In this document: one piece after another, positions 21,685 through 32,471 of the stretch | Position numbering within the stretch: position 1 is the stretch's first letter | Layout of the letters: every line of letters starts with the position of its first letter | From: Pyrenochaeta sp. MPI-SDFR-AT-0127 | Taxonomy: Eukaryota > Ascomycota > Dothideomycetes > Pleosporales > Cucurbitariaceae | NCBI GenBank assembly: GCA_020747015.1 | Contig: JAGTJM010000047.1 | Span: 124,001-188,000, forward strand | DNA length: 64,000 bases | Direction of reading: 5' to 3' | Program-made: the position numbers and the translations under genes | Notes under the pieces: model-generated | Told to the model about the DNA's origin: nothing | Database searches by the model: none | The model's input: only the letters and a program-made list of their open reading frames with translations

Positions 21685-23861
21685 TCAAAGCTTTTCCCCA
21701 GAACAGCAGTCTTTTCCAACCAACACCGATGAATTGTTCTTTGTGCTTGGTACATCAATGGCCGGGTTTCGGTCAAAGAAATCAACCGGCTTGTAGTGAA
21801 GCTGGTAGATCTCGCACGGCATAACAGGCCAGTCCTCAACTCTGTTTAAACTGTTAGCTTCTTTTTGGTCATTCACAGGAAGCAGGCAGCTTACCTCGGA
21901 TTGTGCGTCAGCCCGAACACGTTCCATACAACCAGATCGTCATCAGCAACATTGTCTCTACGTGCAGCCATATCATGCACGCCGCCCTGCTCTAATTGAC
22001 TCTGCAGTGTGAAACGTCCTGCAGCATACAACTCATCTTCCTGATACTTGGTAACCCAGACATGGTGGTTCGTAAACAGCGCTCGCTGTGCCTGGATACT
22101 TCCTGGGGCTGCAAGCAGTTTCTGTGTTGGCAATGGCTCGAACTTGTAGCCTACAGGTTTGCCGCTGTGTGGGTTCTTCTTGGAGGAATTGATAATCTTG
22201 AAAATACGATGGTCAGTGGGGTTGGCATCTACGCCAGTCGACTTCTCCACAACGGTTTTGCGGATTTCGTAGAAGTTGCCATTAGGGTTTGTTTCCTTGT
22301 TCCAGGGGGCTGGGTGAGATTCCTCATAGACAACCGTATTCTTGTGTCCGTCGATAGCGGGGTCGACACCTGATTCAAACGGTCAGAAAAGCCATTATTT
22401 GAACGTAGTACAAAAGTGACTTACGAGCAGCGAAGATGTGCTGATGATTCTGCGCAAGCACGCCGCTGGACACGACGTTTCCATAGTCTGAGGTCTTGCC
22501 AGGGTCGATGTTGACTACTGAGACGATACCGGTGGCTCTGGTTTCGAGCGTGATGCCACCAGCTGTATCTAACTTGTATGCAAAAACATACTCGTAGTTC
22601 GCGAGTGTGATGATAAACTGAACAACAAGCTCGCGCATGCGGGTAACAACAGCACGACCTGTCCTCCAGTTCGTGTGCTTCCAGCCAATGCCATTATCCT
22701 GCTCATGCAGACAGACGACATTGGGATGCAACTTCGGCTCACCGTCAGAGCCGACGATGACCGCGTCAAAGTACTTGATTACACCAAGGCAATCACAGCC
22801 AAGGGAGAGGTTGTTGGCGCAGTTTCCAGCACCTCCATCACCGAAGTCGAAAGCCTGCTTGCGGTGGAAGGGAGGGCGGGCATCGGCGTACGGGACGGAC
22901 ATCTCGCTGATACTCATGCGGTACAGAATGCTTCGCCCATCGTAATGAACGTCGTGGAGAACAGCACCTTCACGTGGATTGAATGAGACTCGGAAGCTCC
23001 ATTTCTGCCACTCAACAAGCGATTCGTCGGTGACCGTGAAGGATGGGCCCTCAGGCTGGGTAATGTTGATAGGCTTTACATCCTTGCGAGTACCGCCAGC
23101 GACTAATTCTGGAATGTACTCTGCCGACGTGCAGTGATCGATGATGCGCTCAGAGTGCGTTTGGCCAGTTAAACTATCTCCCTTGCCACCGGTTGCTAAG
23201 CGGTCAATGCGGACAATCTCCCTCTTCTGTGCGTCCATGACAGGAATTAATGGAAGTGGATAAGCGTAGAAGTTGGAATCGGGGTTTCCATTCCTGTTGT
23301 CCTGAGCGAAACAAAGACCTTGGAAGTATCTTCGGTTCTCGGCACCAATATCAAGACCACCATATGGCCTACAAGGGTTAGCATCTGCACATTTGTAATA
23401 TGTGAGTATCGTTACCAAGGCTCCACAACGAGCTCGAATCCATCAGGCAATTTGAACTCTGCAATCGCCTTCTGAAACATCTCACTCTTCTTGCACGCTT
23501 CAACGAGGTGCTGGAATTCCCACAACGTCAGACTGGCTTGCATCTCTTTGCCCACAACCTCATGCCTAATCCTTCTCTTCTGCTCTATATCAATGATAGA
23601 TTCGTGATACTCGGGGATCTTGTCTGAGCCAATGACGTCATATTGGCATTTGGCCAATCGAGGAGGGCGCTTTGAGGCTTGTGACTGTCCTGGCTTTGCT
23701 GCGTGTTCGAGTTCGAGATATTGCTTCATCAACGCTTTCTCTGGCTCCTGGAGATAGATTTCTCTGAAGTCGACAACCGATTTTGGGTGCAATGACAGGA
23801 CGACATCGCGGGCAATGCGTGTCTCATCAAGATTGAGGATCTTGAAGGGATGAGGAGCCAT
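21685..23861 (-). CDS. Copper amine oxidase (primary-amine oxidase), four exons
   Basis: complement(join(21685..21841, 21895..22369, 22425..23368, 23416..23861)), 673 aa. Copper/TPQ enzymes oxidise primary amines to aldehyde, ammonia and hydrogen peroxide, letting fungi use amines as nitrogen source. All active-site residues are visible: the TPQ precursor Tyr407 in LANYEY, the catalytic base Asp323 in AFDFGDGGAG, and copper ligands His457, His459 (NHQHIF) and His619 (GLTHNPR). N2/N3 domains precede the catalytic domain. The ATG at 23861 is used; the frame upstream starts only with TTG. The C-terminus ends in GEKL, which is not a clear peroxisome signal. A TATA-like sequence lies about 50 bp upstream. 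Confidence 0.96.
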
Positions 23862-23911
23862 GGTGGTGTAGGATGGCAAGGAGAATGGCAAGGGTATGAG
23901 GAGTGAAGATG

Positions 23912-23922
23912 GATTATATATT
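23912..23922 (-). promoter_or_regulatory. TATA-like element of the amine oxidase gene
   Basis: An AT-only run (TATATA core) about 50-60 bp upstream of the amine oxidase start codon, a position that would suit a TATA box with a short leader. Confidence 0.4.
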
Positions 23923-25775
23923 CAATATCTTTCAGGCCAGAAAGGCGGCGTAATGTACAGTAGGTGTAATGGACGCCGTGTGTTAGGTGAATTTAATGGT
24001 CGGCAGGCGTTAGACTAGAATAGGTCGTACGGAAGAAACCGTCGACAGCCCTCGGATTGCGGTTCCGTTTCCGCTCTCACGCCAAACAACAAAGGTGGGG
24101 TTCTGCGAACGGTAGGATATATCGGACGTCCTACCTACAAGGCCATAGAGCGGAGTCGATCATATATTGAGCCAGATCGGGTGGACCTCCTCGATATAGG
24201 CAAGGCTTCTCCGCAATTACAGACAATTGGGCCATGCCCGGTGTGAAGACAAGGTTTCTTCGCGATTAGCTGTGATTGGACCATGCACGACGTGTAGATG
24301 ATTCCTCCCTTTCAGGACCACACGTTCCCACGTTTCATGACTCCATTGATGATAAGCAATTGCCGTTCAATATTCCGTGCCGCAACATCTTCACAGACAG
24401 TGCCGCTTGGACCTGCCAAATGCAGTAAGCGCCATCATGTGACTTTCGTGCTGCAAGTAGTGTCTACCTCTGCACGTAAAGGGATATATGACTATCTACA
24501 ATCGATCGACATCATCGATTTGCATGATCTTGCTAAGCAATCAATTGTAATGCTAATTGCTTGTCTCATATCGTTTCTTGCGTCTTGCGTTCGAGAACCC
24601 AGCTAGCTTCTGTGCGGAACAGCTCCGCAATCAGAGTCGGTGAAGGCCCGGAACATGGTCATTGGAGCTGCCCGTGCTGAAGCTGAGAAGGCATCAAAGG
24701 ATTGGGACACAACGGGCAGCATCCAACTACCGTAGCGCTGATTCTCCTTGAAGATCTACTTGTCGAAATGCCATTGGAAGGCTACCGCGCGCGTTGCCAT
24801 TGAATTGCTCCACAATCTCATCATATCCATTAAGCACCATCTGACCAAGCTGAATCTGGCGCAAAGATGGAGACAGGAAGCAGCCCTTCACATGTTCAAT
24901 AGATATCTGTACTTGTACTTTCCCGAGACACAGAAAGTGTTTCGAGCTCCACCAAGACTTCCACCAACAAGCAGCCATCCCAATCAAGTCTCAACCCCGA
25001 GCAGATTCGCACAAGCCATTCCCATATCCCATCAGGGCCAACAATGCGCTTCACAATGTTGGGTTTCATAGCCCTGTGAATTGATGCTGACAGTTCAGGC
25101 TGATGTTGTCTTACAAGCTCGAAGCAGTACCTTTGCAGGTACGCGTGACAATCCTGGTGTATTTCACTACTAAGAGCCAGAAAAATGTGGAAACTATCTG
25201 AAATCCAGAAATTGTACTATAGCTCTGAAGCAGACACAGATGCTGAAGCACAAACTCTAATAGGTTCGCCGAATGGCAAAAGGCGGCTGGTTCCTAACGC
25301 ACCACAAGACTCATCCTGGCGATGAACCATACTACGTTAGCGGAGTAGCGACTTTTGGCTCTGAAAATGAGTAGTACTCAGATAACCCGTATCGTCTTTC
25401 CAGAGTAGAGAAGATGGATCCTGCAAATGCCCTGCCGAACCTTCCTAGCTGGAAATCGCCGCCTCCCTAACGCGACGGAAAGGCTGTCGCTTAGGCCATT
25501 GACGGCGTATGAAGCACTGTAAGAATCATACAGTCCGAGAGGACGACAGTATATATCTACTGAACAAAGACAACGAGACCATGATGAAGTGGAGCAAAGA
25601 ATCTTGCTGGAGTATGCTTTTAGACAGTGTGCTATGATCCTTGCACCTCGGTAACGTGGACGAGATGTTCGAGCACAATACACATGCATGTTTGTGAAAG
25701 ATGTGCCTCGAAATTCAAAAGCATCGAGCAAGCAACCTTCAATGGGAATGCACCATATTTCGCTCTTGTCCTGGC
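23923..25775. other. Gene-poor interval between amine oxidase and HET genes
   Basis: About 1.9 kb with the tandem duplication above and several short open frames (for example 24298-24606 plus, 24748-25071 plus, 24727-24987 minus). They overlap one another on both strands, have no domain, and could be decayed coding sequence. The last 400 bp should be the HET gene 3' UTR. Confidence 0.4.
24201..24300. repeat. Imperfect tandem duplication (~49-51 bp units) with CCAAT boxes
   Basis: Two adjacent diverged copies, 24201-24249 and 24250-24300, each beginning CAAGG(C/T)TTCT and containing ATTGG followed by CCATGC. On the minus strand each copy gives a CCAAT box, at 24226-24230 and 24276-24280, about 365-420 bp upstream of the amine oxidase start. 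Most differences are transitions. Confidence 0.6.
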
Positions 25776-27602
25776 CTATACAAGCCAAAACTCCTTGCAC
25801 TTTTCCTGTGAGAAAGCTTCTTGCTCCATGATACCATGCACATAGCTATCACCAATCAGCTCCCAATCGTCGCCTTTTGGACGAAGCAGAAGAGGGACTT
25901 TGCCGCCTTCGAAGACTCCAACGCTATCCCCTGCAGATGCGAGCTCGGGGGCGATTCCAATGAATCCTCCTTTAGTACGCATAAATCTCCGATTCAAAAT
26001 CATGCTTCTCAGGTCATGCCCCGGGTAGTTGTATGCTCCTCGTCGCCAAAACCTATCCCGGTTTTCTCGATTAGTCAAGCCGCCGAACAGGATAATCGCA
26101 AAGCCTCCCAGAAATTTTCGTGGCCCGCTCATTGCTTTCACCCCGTGAAGTCCTAATTTCTCTAGCCTGGTATTCAATTTAGCCATATTCCGAATTTGGG
26201 TGAAGTCAGCTCGCATGTCATGCTCTTCTTCGGGTCGGAATGAGCCAGCAATCATCGTCTTCCAATGCGCGTCTAGGAGCGTCTCGCCGGTGTGGTACTT
26301 CTGGGTTGTGTCGGCGCGGGTGACTTTCATTGACTCGTCGTAGAGAACAGTAAACACTGAAGTCAATGATTCGGTTTTAGAATATACTGCTTCCTCGTGC
26401 TGTGGAGGGCGGCAAACCGGCCCGACTTCCTCGATCGTATCGATGATATGTCCAGATAATCGCAATCTGCTAAGGTCTGCAGAGAACTCGGGCTGATAGC
26501 TGAATGTCCCCGCTATGGTGCGTCGTTTGGTATACTCGACTCTCGATGTCCATACATCTCTCGACAAAACGGGCGCCTCCAAATCCCACCTCGGAGCCCA
26601 TGAAGGAAGTCCGTCATCGACCGGCGCTCGTGGGACGCTAAGTATATCAAGATTACGAGATATCTGTAGCGACTTGATTGCAAAATCCAGGTAAACGTCC
26701 TGCTTTGTATTCTGATCTTGGTATTCTGGAAGAATGGCAAATCGCTGGCCGTGGGGCGCGAAGCTGAAAAACCCTATCAGACCATAGACTTTATCCCTAG
26801 GATCTTTTGCGAACTTATATCTACATGCTTGTAGGTGCCTGTATGGCTGAATTTGAGAACCGTTTTGGCTTAAATGAAACATGTTTCGGAGCTGCTCAAG
26901 ATTGAATACGTTCATAAGCAAAAGGCTGCCGCGAGCTGTTGGCCCAATAATCGACTGGAGTTTCGTACAGAGCTCTACCAATCCAACCCATGTAATTTCG
27001 GTGCTTCCATAATAGAGAATTGCTTCCTTGGCAAGACCAACTTCTTGAACGACCCAAGTCCTGGTGAACCAGGGCGAAGATAAGAGCTCCATGACTCTTT
27101 CTCCTATGTCATCGGCAAGTAAACCAGGTCTCAGCGTATTATTGTCTTGGAGCATCAGGACAGCAAACTCGAATCTCTCGCAGCTTTCCGCATCTGCATG
27201 ACCAAGCCAAACAATGACCCGCTGTGCGTTTCGATAGACTTCGCCCATGAGCAATACCTGCTGATTCCTCTCAGGAGTATTGGACTGGTCGATACAGATA
27301 GCATCAGCCCAGATGGTCCTGCGGTCAACATTTTCTTTCATTGTTGCTCTGAACTGCGACAGCGCTTCGTGCAAGCTTTTCATGATGCTCATTTGGTGGC
27401 CATTGCATGAGATGAGCGCTCGATCTTTTGCTTCTCCCCAACAGTAAGACAAGGCTTCGTAAGGTGGGGCTTCATCTAAGGAGCAATGCTTGATATCGAC
27501 GTGCAGATCACCACTAGAATCGCGGTGAATGTCGATGAGTCGTATTTCTCGCGAGCCGACGGATTTGTACGGATATGATGTCGTGTTCTCCGAGCTCTCC
27601 AT
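25776..27602 (-). CDS. HET-domain protein (heterokaryon-incompatibility type)
   Basis: Single intact exon, 608 aa. The N-terminal HET domain covers about residues 45-200, with YEALSYCWG (48-56), IWADAICIDQ, VYRNAQRVIVWLG and WFTRTWVVQEV, all family hallmarks. DPRDKVYGLIG follows. The C-terminal region carries the usual GD(S/T)VGVFEGGKVPLLLRP and YVHGIMEQE motifs of large fungal HET proteins. There is no WD, ankyrin or NACHT module. HET domains trigger programmed cell death in nonself recognition; whether this copy does is unknown. It is divergent from a SLATT_fungal gene, with 1.08 kb between starts. The reading frame is undamaged, which argues against a relic. Confidence 0.95.
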   Translation of the reverse strand: MESSENTTSYPYKSVGSREIRLIDIHRDSSGDLHVDIKHCSLDEAPPYEALSYCWGEAKDRALISCNGHQMSIMKSLHEALSQFRATMKENVDRRTIWADAICIDQSNTPERNQQVLLMGEVYRNAQRVIVWLGHADAESCERFEFAVLMLQDNNTLRPGLLADDIGERVMELLSSPWFTRTWVVQEVGLAKEAILYYGSTEITWVGLVELCTKLQSIIGPTARGSLLLMNVFNLEQLRNMFHLSQNGSQIQPYRHLQACRYKFAKDPRDKVYGLIGFFSFAPHGQRFAILPEYQDQNTKQDVYLDFAIKSLQISRNLDILSVPRAPVDDGLPSWAPRWDLEAPVLSRDVWTSRVEYTKRRTIAGTFSYQPEFSADLSRLRLSGHIIDTIEEVGPVCRPPQHEEAVYSKTESLTSVFTVLYDESMKVTRADTTQKYHTGETLLDAHWKTMIAGSFRPEEEHDMRADFTQIRNMAKLNTRLEKLGLHGVKAMSGPRKFLGGFAIILFGGLTNRENRDRFWRRGAYNYPGHDLRSMILNRRFMRTKGGFIGIAPELASAGDSVGVFEGGKVPLLLRPKGDDWELIGDSYVHGIMEQEAFSQEKCKEFWLV

Positions 27603-28685
27603 CGCGATGTTGGAGAGTAATGAGCCTTATCAGCAATGTTACGGCTTTCAACAGTTTACCGTTGATTGTACAGAAGTGGTTGGGTGAACATGGGAATTGG
27701 ACTTCAGGGCTGATGGAGGTCATGTCAATCTCGCAGAATTGAAGCGCTCAAGGCAACAAAGCCAGGAGGTAGCCAATTAACGCGCTATCAATAGCTGGCA
27801 AAAGGGCAGACAGGCTTGGGGTTAGTGCACAGCCCCCAAGATACAGGTGCGGCTGAAATGGGCCCCAAAAGCTCCCACATCGTCACAAATAGTCTTATAT
27901 CCGTGCAACTATCCATAAATGACAATCCATGTGTCAGGACTTTTGACTGACGGGATGAGAAATTGAATGCATTTGAAGCTGGGGTTGAATAGGGCTGCGC
28001 TGGTGGCTTTTCAGTCTCTGGAATCGGTTACCTGCAATTGGTGCTGCCAGGCCGCGAGAATCGGAATATCATCCTTGGAAGGGTTCACGGTATCGATGTA
28101 ACATCAAATGCTTCGATGCGGCTCCGATTCAAGGAACAGCTTCAAATGTTTATATCAAGGGCGCAGCCAAGCAATTATTCCCGTTAGTGTGGGGCCAGGA
28201 GGCCTAGCCAGGCATACGAAAGTGCCTTGGTAGCCAAGACAGGGTCCTTCTTCAACACTTCCTTGGTCCACTCGTTCAAAATACCTACGACTTCCTCAAG
28301 ACCATCAATTTTTCCCCTTTCCCATGATGGCGACTCGCGCATCGTATGGAAAGCCAATTGCACACCGCATCAATTATGACTTGATTTCAATATGGACTAG
28401 CGTCAGCGGGATGTTGTTATCGGTTCCCTCTCCTTGGTCTAGCCTCCAAGCCATTGCTTTTTACCTGCTCGTGACCGCGCTGTTCCGCAGCTTGCTCAAC
28501 ACGTCCTCTGCTTTGGAGTGCACCTCTGTGACGGCACCTGTGAGGGAGCTGCCTGGCAGAGTCTTCCTCTACAATCAATCAATCTTGGAGATTTTCTACT
28601 AGCCGGCAACACTAACGCCAATCTCGTTACTTCTGCTATTTATCACATCTGGGCTTGTCTGGCATCAGCAACGCTTCCAGTAATC
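27603..28685. promoter_or_regulatory. Shared upstream region of the HET and SLATT genes
   Basis: About 1.1 kb between the two divergent start codons. A plus-strand frame at 28324-28602 is hydrophobic but lacks a recognisable family. Both promoters should lie here; I identify no specific motif with confidence. Confidence 0.4.
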
Positions 28686-29663
28686 ATGCCACTTAACAAC
28701 GAAGAAACGCCCCTTCTAGGGTGGTCTGGGACGACTTCACGTTCTACACAAGATATCAGAGGGGACCCACATGATATACACCTGCAATTCTGTCTCTTAG
28801 CCGGTGTGCCTCCATCTAACCTACCAAAGGATGCGCACTATCCCGCAATTGCCAAACGATCACTCTACGGCCGCGCAGTTCACAAGCGTAATGCACAGAA
28901 CAGAACATATCTTTTTACAGCCGCATTGTCCAACACTCTGCTTCTATCCCAAGTTGTGCTCGGTGCAGCTTTGACAGCACTAGGTGCATCCGAATCGTCG
29001 CATATACTCATCACGATTTTCGGGGCATTGAACACCATTATAGCGGGGGTAGTAGCGTATCTCAAGTCGCGAGGACAACCAATGAGAGCGCATATGTACA
29101 GAGATGATCTCGATAGAGTTGTTGATGAAATCGAAAACTCAGAGGTCATGTGGCTGGGCATCCAGAGCGGCGTTCACGGGTACGATGAGATTGCTATCGA
29201 TGATTCTGTCAGTGTGCGCAGTGAAGTTGCTCGTTTGACACGCTTGTATGACAAAGTCGTCAAGAATAACACGATGAATGACCGTAAGTGCGCCCCCAAG
29301 GAAATGCGAGCGCATTATGATAACAGCCGAAAAGCCGACATGTATATGAACGCAACGACGGATGCTGCGAATGCGGCTCTCCGTTCTCGACCAGTAGCTC
29401 CTCCAGCTGTCGCTGCACCATCTGTTACTCCTGTCCCTGGTACTGCTGATCCGTCAGCTCCTAGCGGTGTGGTTATTCCACCTGTTGCAACACCCGATGA
29501 CCCTGATGCTGCTCCTGCTTCTGCGCCGTTAACATCGAAGGCGCCACCGCCTCCAGAAGATTCGACCAAGCCTGCCTCTACCTCTACTGACGACGGACCA
29601 GAGTCGGAGAACGATGTTGGGTCAGCGTCAAAGCACGGCGAAACCGCTGGAACGGACAAGTAG
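28686..29663 (+). CDS. SLATT_fungal domain protein (two-TM effector-like) with Pro/Ala-rich tail
   Basis: Single exon, 325 aa, from the ATG at 28686 (the longer frame starts at GTG). A soluble N-terminus of about 75 residues leads to two membrane helices at about 77-99 and 107-126, joined by a very short loop. A positively charged segment follows (LKSRGQPMRAHMYRDDLD), then a helical region. This is the layout of SLATT (SMODS and SLOG-associating 2TM) domains, which in bacteria are predicted pore-forming effectors of nucleotide-signalling conflict systems. The last 110 residues are Pro/Ala/Ser/Thr-rich. A consensus GTAAGT at 29284 with an AG at 29326 could splice out 43 nt and truncate the protein after about 206 residues. 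Divergent neighbour is the HET gene. Confidence 0.82.
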   Translation: MPLNNEETPLLGWSGTTSRSTQDIRGDPHDIHLQFCLLAGVPPSNLPKDAHYPAIAKRSLYGRAVHKRNAQNRTYLFTAALSNTLLLSQVVLGAALTALGASESSHILITIFGALNTIIAGVVAYLKSRGQPMRAHMYRDDLDRVVDEIENSEVMWLGIQSGVHGYDEIAIDDSVSVRSEVARLTRLYDKVVKNNTMNDRKCAPKEMRAHYDNSRKADMYMNATTDAANAALRSRPVAPPAVAAPSVTPVPGTADPSAPSGVVIPPVATPDDPDAAPASAPLTSKAPPPPEDSTKPASTSTDDGPESENDVGSASKHGETAGTDK

Positions 29664-30273
29664 ATTGTGGCAGCAGATGCCGATGATGCTAAATCCAATG
29701 ACAAGTGTTTCCTATTTCCCCCTGTGCTCAGATATTGATCAAAATGTATGACAGTTGATTCCAGGCCCGCTTCATTTCCCACGCATCGAAGTGTTTCAGC
29801 TTTCCTTGTGTATTCATCCGAACTGTTCGTGTTGCTCAGTCTTAGGCATAATTGGAGACATATCAATATCTTGAGTATGTGAATACAGCAAGTACTCTCT
29901 TCCTCGAATCACCGCCTTGCCAAGCGGCATCGATTGAAGCCTTGAACAAACGCGGGAGAGCTTCCGCCCTGCGTATACCCAAGTACTGGTGGCCTGCATG
30001 TTTTTGCAGGGCATGTAATACAATGACTCTATTCCTGAAGACATGACGAATATGTTATTTCTTAATAGCGGTGGTATACAATATATCATACTTGGGAGTA
30101 GCGTAGATCGAAGCTGCGAGTCATGACAGAGGTGGTGATACTCGGGGGCTGCCAAGTACGGAACGGACCCGCGCTTCCGAACGCCTATAATAGTACATGC
30201 ACCCTTCCAAAGTCCTCCTGATAATTCCTCACCTTTGTAAATTTAGGTTTTTGGAACATCTCTAAGCGAAGCA
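29664..30273. other. Intergenic region between SLATT and amidohydrolase genes
   Basis: About 610 bp. Open frames are short and without features. The final 200 bp should contain the amidohydrolase promoter. Confidence 0.45.
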
Positions 30274-31936
30274 ATGACGTCAAACAACAGCGTCGACACA
30301 GCTCATGATGGGGTTGCCTATATCAACGGCTCGGTATACACTATGAATACTTCAAGCCCATGGGCTACCGCCTTCATAGTCTCGGCGAAAGGAGTTTTCA
30401 CACATGTTGGTAATAATGATGAGGTACAGTCCATCGCCAAGGAATATCACATGGTCACCGTCGACTTACGAGGTAAATTCGCAATGCCTGGTATCCACGA
30501 TGCCCACATGCATCTTCTATTTTCTGGTCTCGGGCTCACGTGTGGTGCAAATATTGGCATGGATTCGACCCATTTGAACATTGCCAGCAAGATCAAAGAG
30601 GGTAGCTGTGCTTGCGAATATATAAACGTCTACCAAGACTGGCTTCTAGCAGCCGCTTACAGCAATGATGGTTTTCCCGACAAAGTAGCGGATCGCAAAT
30701 ATCTGGACGAACTATTTCCTGACACGCCTGTAGTTGTCCAAGGAGGGGCAGCACATGCCATGTTACTCAATACAGCGGCTTTGAAACGATCAGGCTATGA
30801 TATCGAAAACGAACCAGACGCGCATGGGGCCAAATTCTTTCGACGACCAGACGGTAGCCTCACGGGTGAACTGGGCGAGGCAGCCATGAGCAAGGCCGCC
30901 CTTTCAATTCCCTTACCGAATCGTGCACACATCAAACGTATCCTCAAGCATGCAATCCAACTTTGCCACAAGGCTGGTGTCACGAGCACGCAGGAGGCAA
31001 GCTCAAACACGCTGCTTTTGCAAGCTTTGAGCGAAATGGAGAATGAAGGATCACTTCACATGAACATCTGCACGCACATCGTCCACGGCTGTGAATGGCT
31101 TGCGTCCGAGAGTAAAGAAAGCTTGACCACCCTCGTGGATTCTGCCGAGCAGTATCAAAGCAAGCACATCGATACGAGGTTTATCAAGATCATGTTGGAT
31201 GGAGTGCCGCTGCCACCTCTATACACACATGCAGAGCTTGACGAACACGGCCATGTTGAGCATGAACACATTGTGACACCCGATGTCGCCGAAGCCGTAC
31301 TCAAGTACGATAAAGCAGGAAAAACAGTGAAAATCCATTGCACAGGACGTGGATCTACAAGATTGGCGTTAGACGCAATTGAGGCAGCAAGACAGAGTAA
31401 CCCTGGCGGACCCAGGCACGAAATCGCACACAATTCAAGTGTACACGACGGTAACAGACTATTCACCACATGGCAATTCTAGAACTGACATGCGAGCAGA
31501 CGATTACAAACGCTATCTACCGCTAAACGTCACTGCAGAAATGTCTCCAGCCGAGCTATTTGTGCACCCGGTCACCGCAGCAAACTCTCAAAACATGAAC
31601 TGGGACTTTCCCATGATGATGGACGCCCAGGCGCATATCACAATTGGATCAGACTGGGGCGCTGTTCCTGACCCTTCTCTCTTCGAAGCCATGGGAAAGA
31701 TTGTGGAAACGGTAGGGAGAGGAGATAAGGTCAAAGGTGGTGAGACTTTGTGTCATTGGATGACTTTGAATGGAGCCATAGCAGTCGAGAAAGACAAGGA
31801 AGTCGGAAGCATAGAGGTTGGGAAAAGGGCAAACTTCATTGTTACAGATCGAGATTTAGCAAAGGGAGATTTTGCGGGCGCAAAGGTTCTGAGGACTTAC
31901 TTTGAAGGTGAAAAAGTTTGGGATGCTGAGACATAA
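30274..31936 (+). CDS. Amidohydrolase family protein (amidohydro_3 / YtcJ-like)
   Basis: join(30274..31450, 31500..31936), 537 aa. The 49-nt intron (GTAACA donor, CTGAC branch, CAG acceptor) removes a stop and rebuilds HNSSVHDDDYKRYLPLNVTAEMSP, a family signature. Metal ligands are visible: HDAHMH (His78, His80) after the first beta strand, a later His in KIHCTGRGS, a His in EIAHNSS, and the Asp in GSDWGAVPDP. The C-terminal beta-sandwich ends with IEVGKRANFIV. Members hydrolyse amide or related C-N bonds of small compounds; the substrate is unknown. It is convergent with the DUF3431 gene. Confidence 0.9.
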
Positions 31937-32471
31937 CCAGTTAGTTCGATAAAGGCATAAGATGTTGAACTCTCTATACGTTAAAAAGGCGCACAAGTTC
32001 AATTTGCAAAAAGGCTCACACTCATTCACATCTTATATGAACCGTTGCATCACACGAACAGACAATTATTGGTCAGACGTTGTCTAACGCATAGCACCAT
32101 CCTCTTGAGGCTCGTATTTCAAAGATTATTTGCTCAAGGCAATTCAGGCAGGTAGTTTGGTATGGGACAATATCTGAAGCTAGCATATGCGGGGCAGGGG
32201 TTGACGGAGATGTCATTCGTTATCGAAACAAGTCTAATGTGCGACCAAGAGAATTAAGGTCTTCATGATGTTTTTCGAACCCAGTTCGAGGCATTATGTA
32301 CAACAAACTGAGATGTCTAACTTGAAAAGCTGATTACCATTCATTGATCTCATTTTTGTGATGGACGGCTGAGGGGCGTTGTGCCATATTGATCCTGATA
32401 GCATTGTTCCATGTCAGGACAACTAAATGCATGATTAGAATGATTTCAATGAGTAAATATGTATGCACTCA
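31937..32471. other. Convergent 3' intergenic region
   Basis: Holds the 3' UTRs of the amidohydrolase and DUF3431 genes. Nothing else seen. Confidence 0.5.

Noticed and set aside
21685..21700. C-terminal GEKL of the amine oxidase as a peroxisomal targeting signal
   Set aside because: EKL is not a recognised PTS1 variant (SKL-like tripeptides are expected). Localisation left open.
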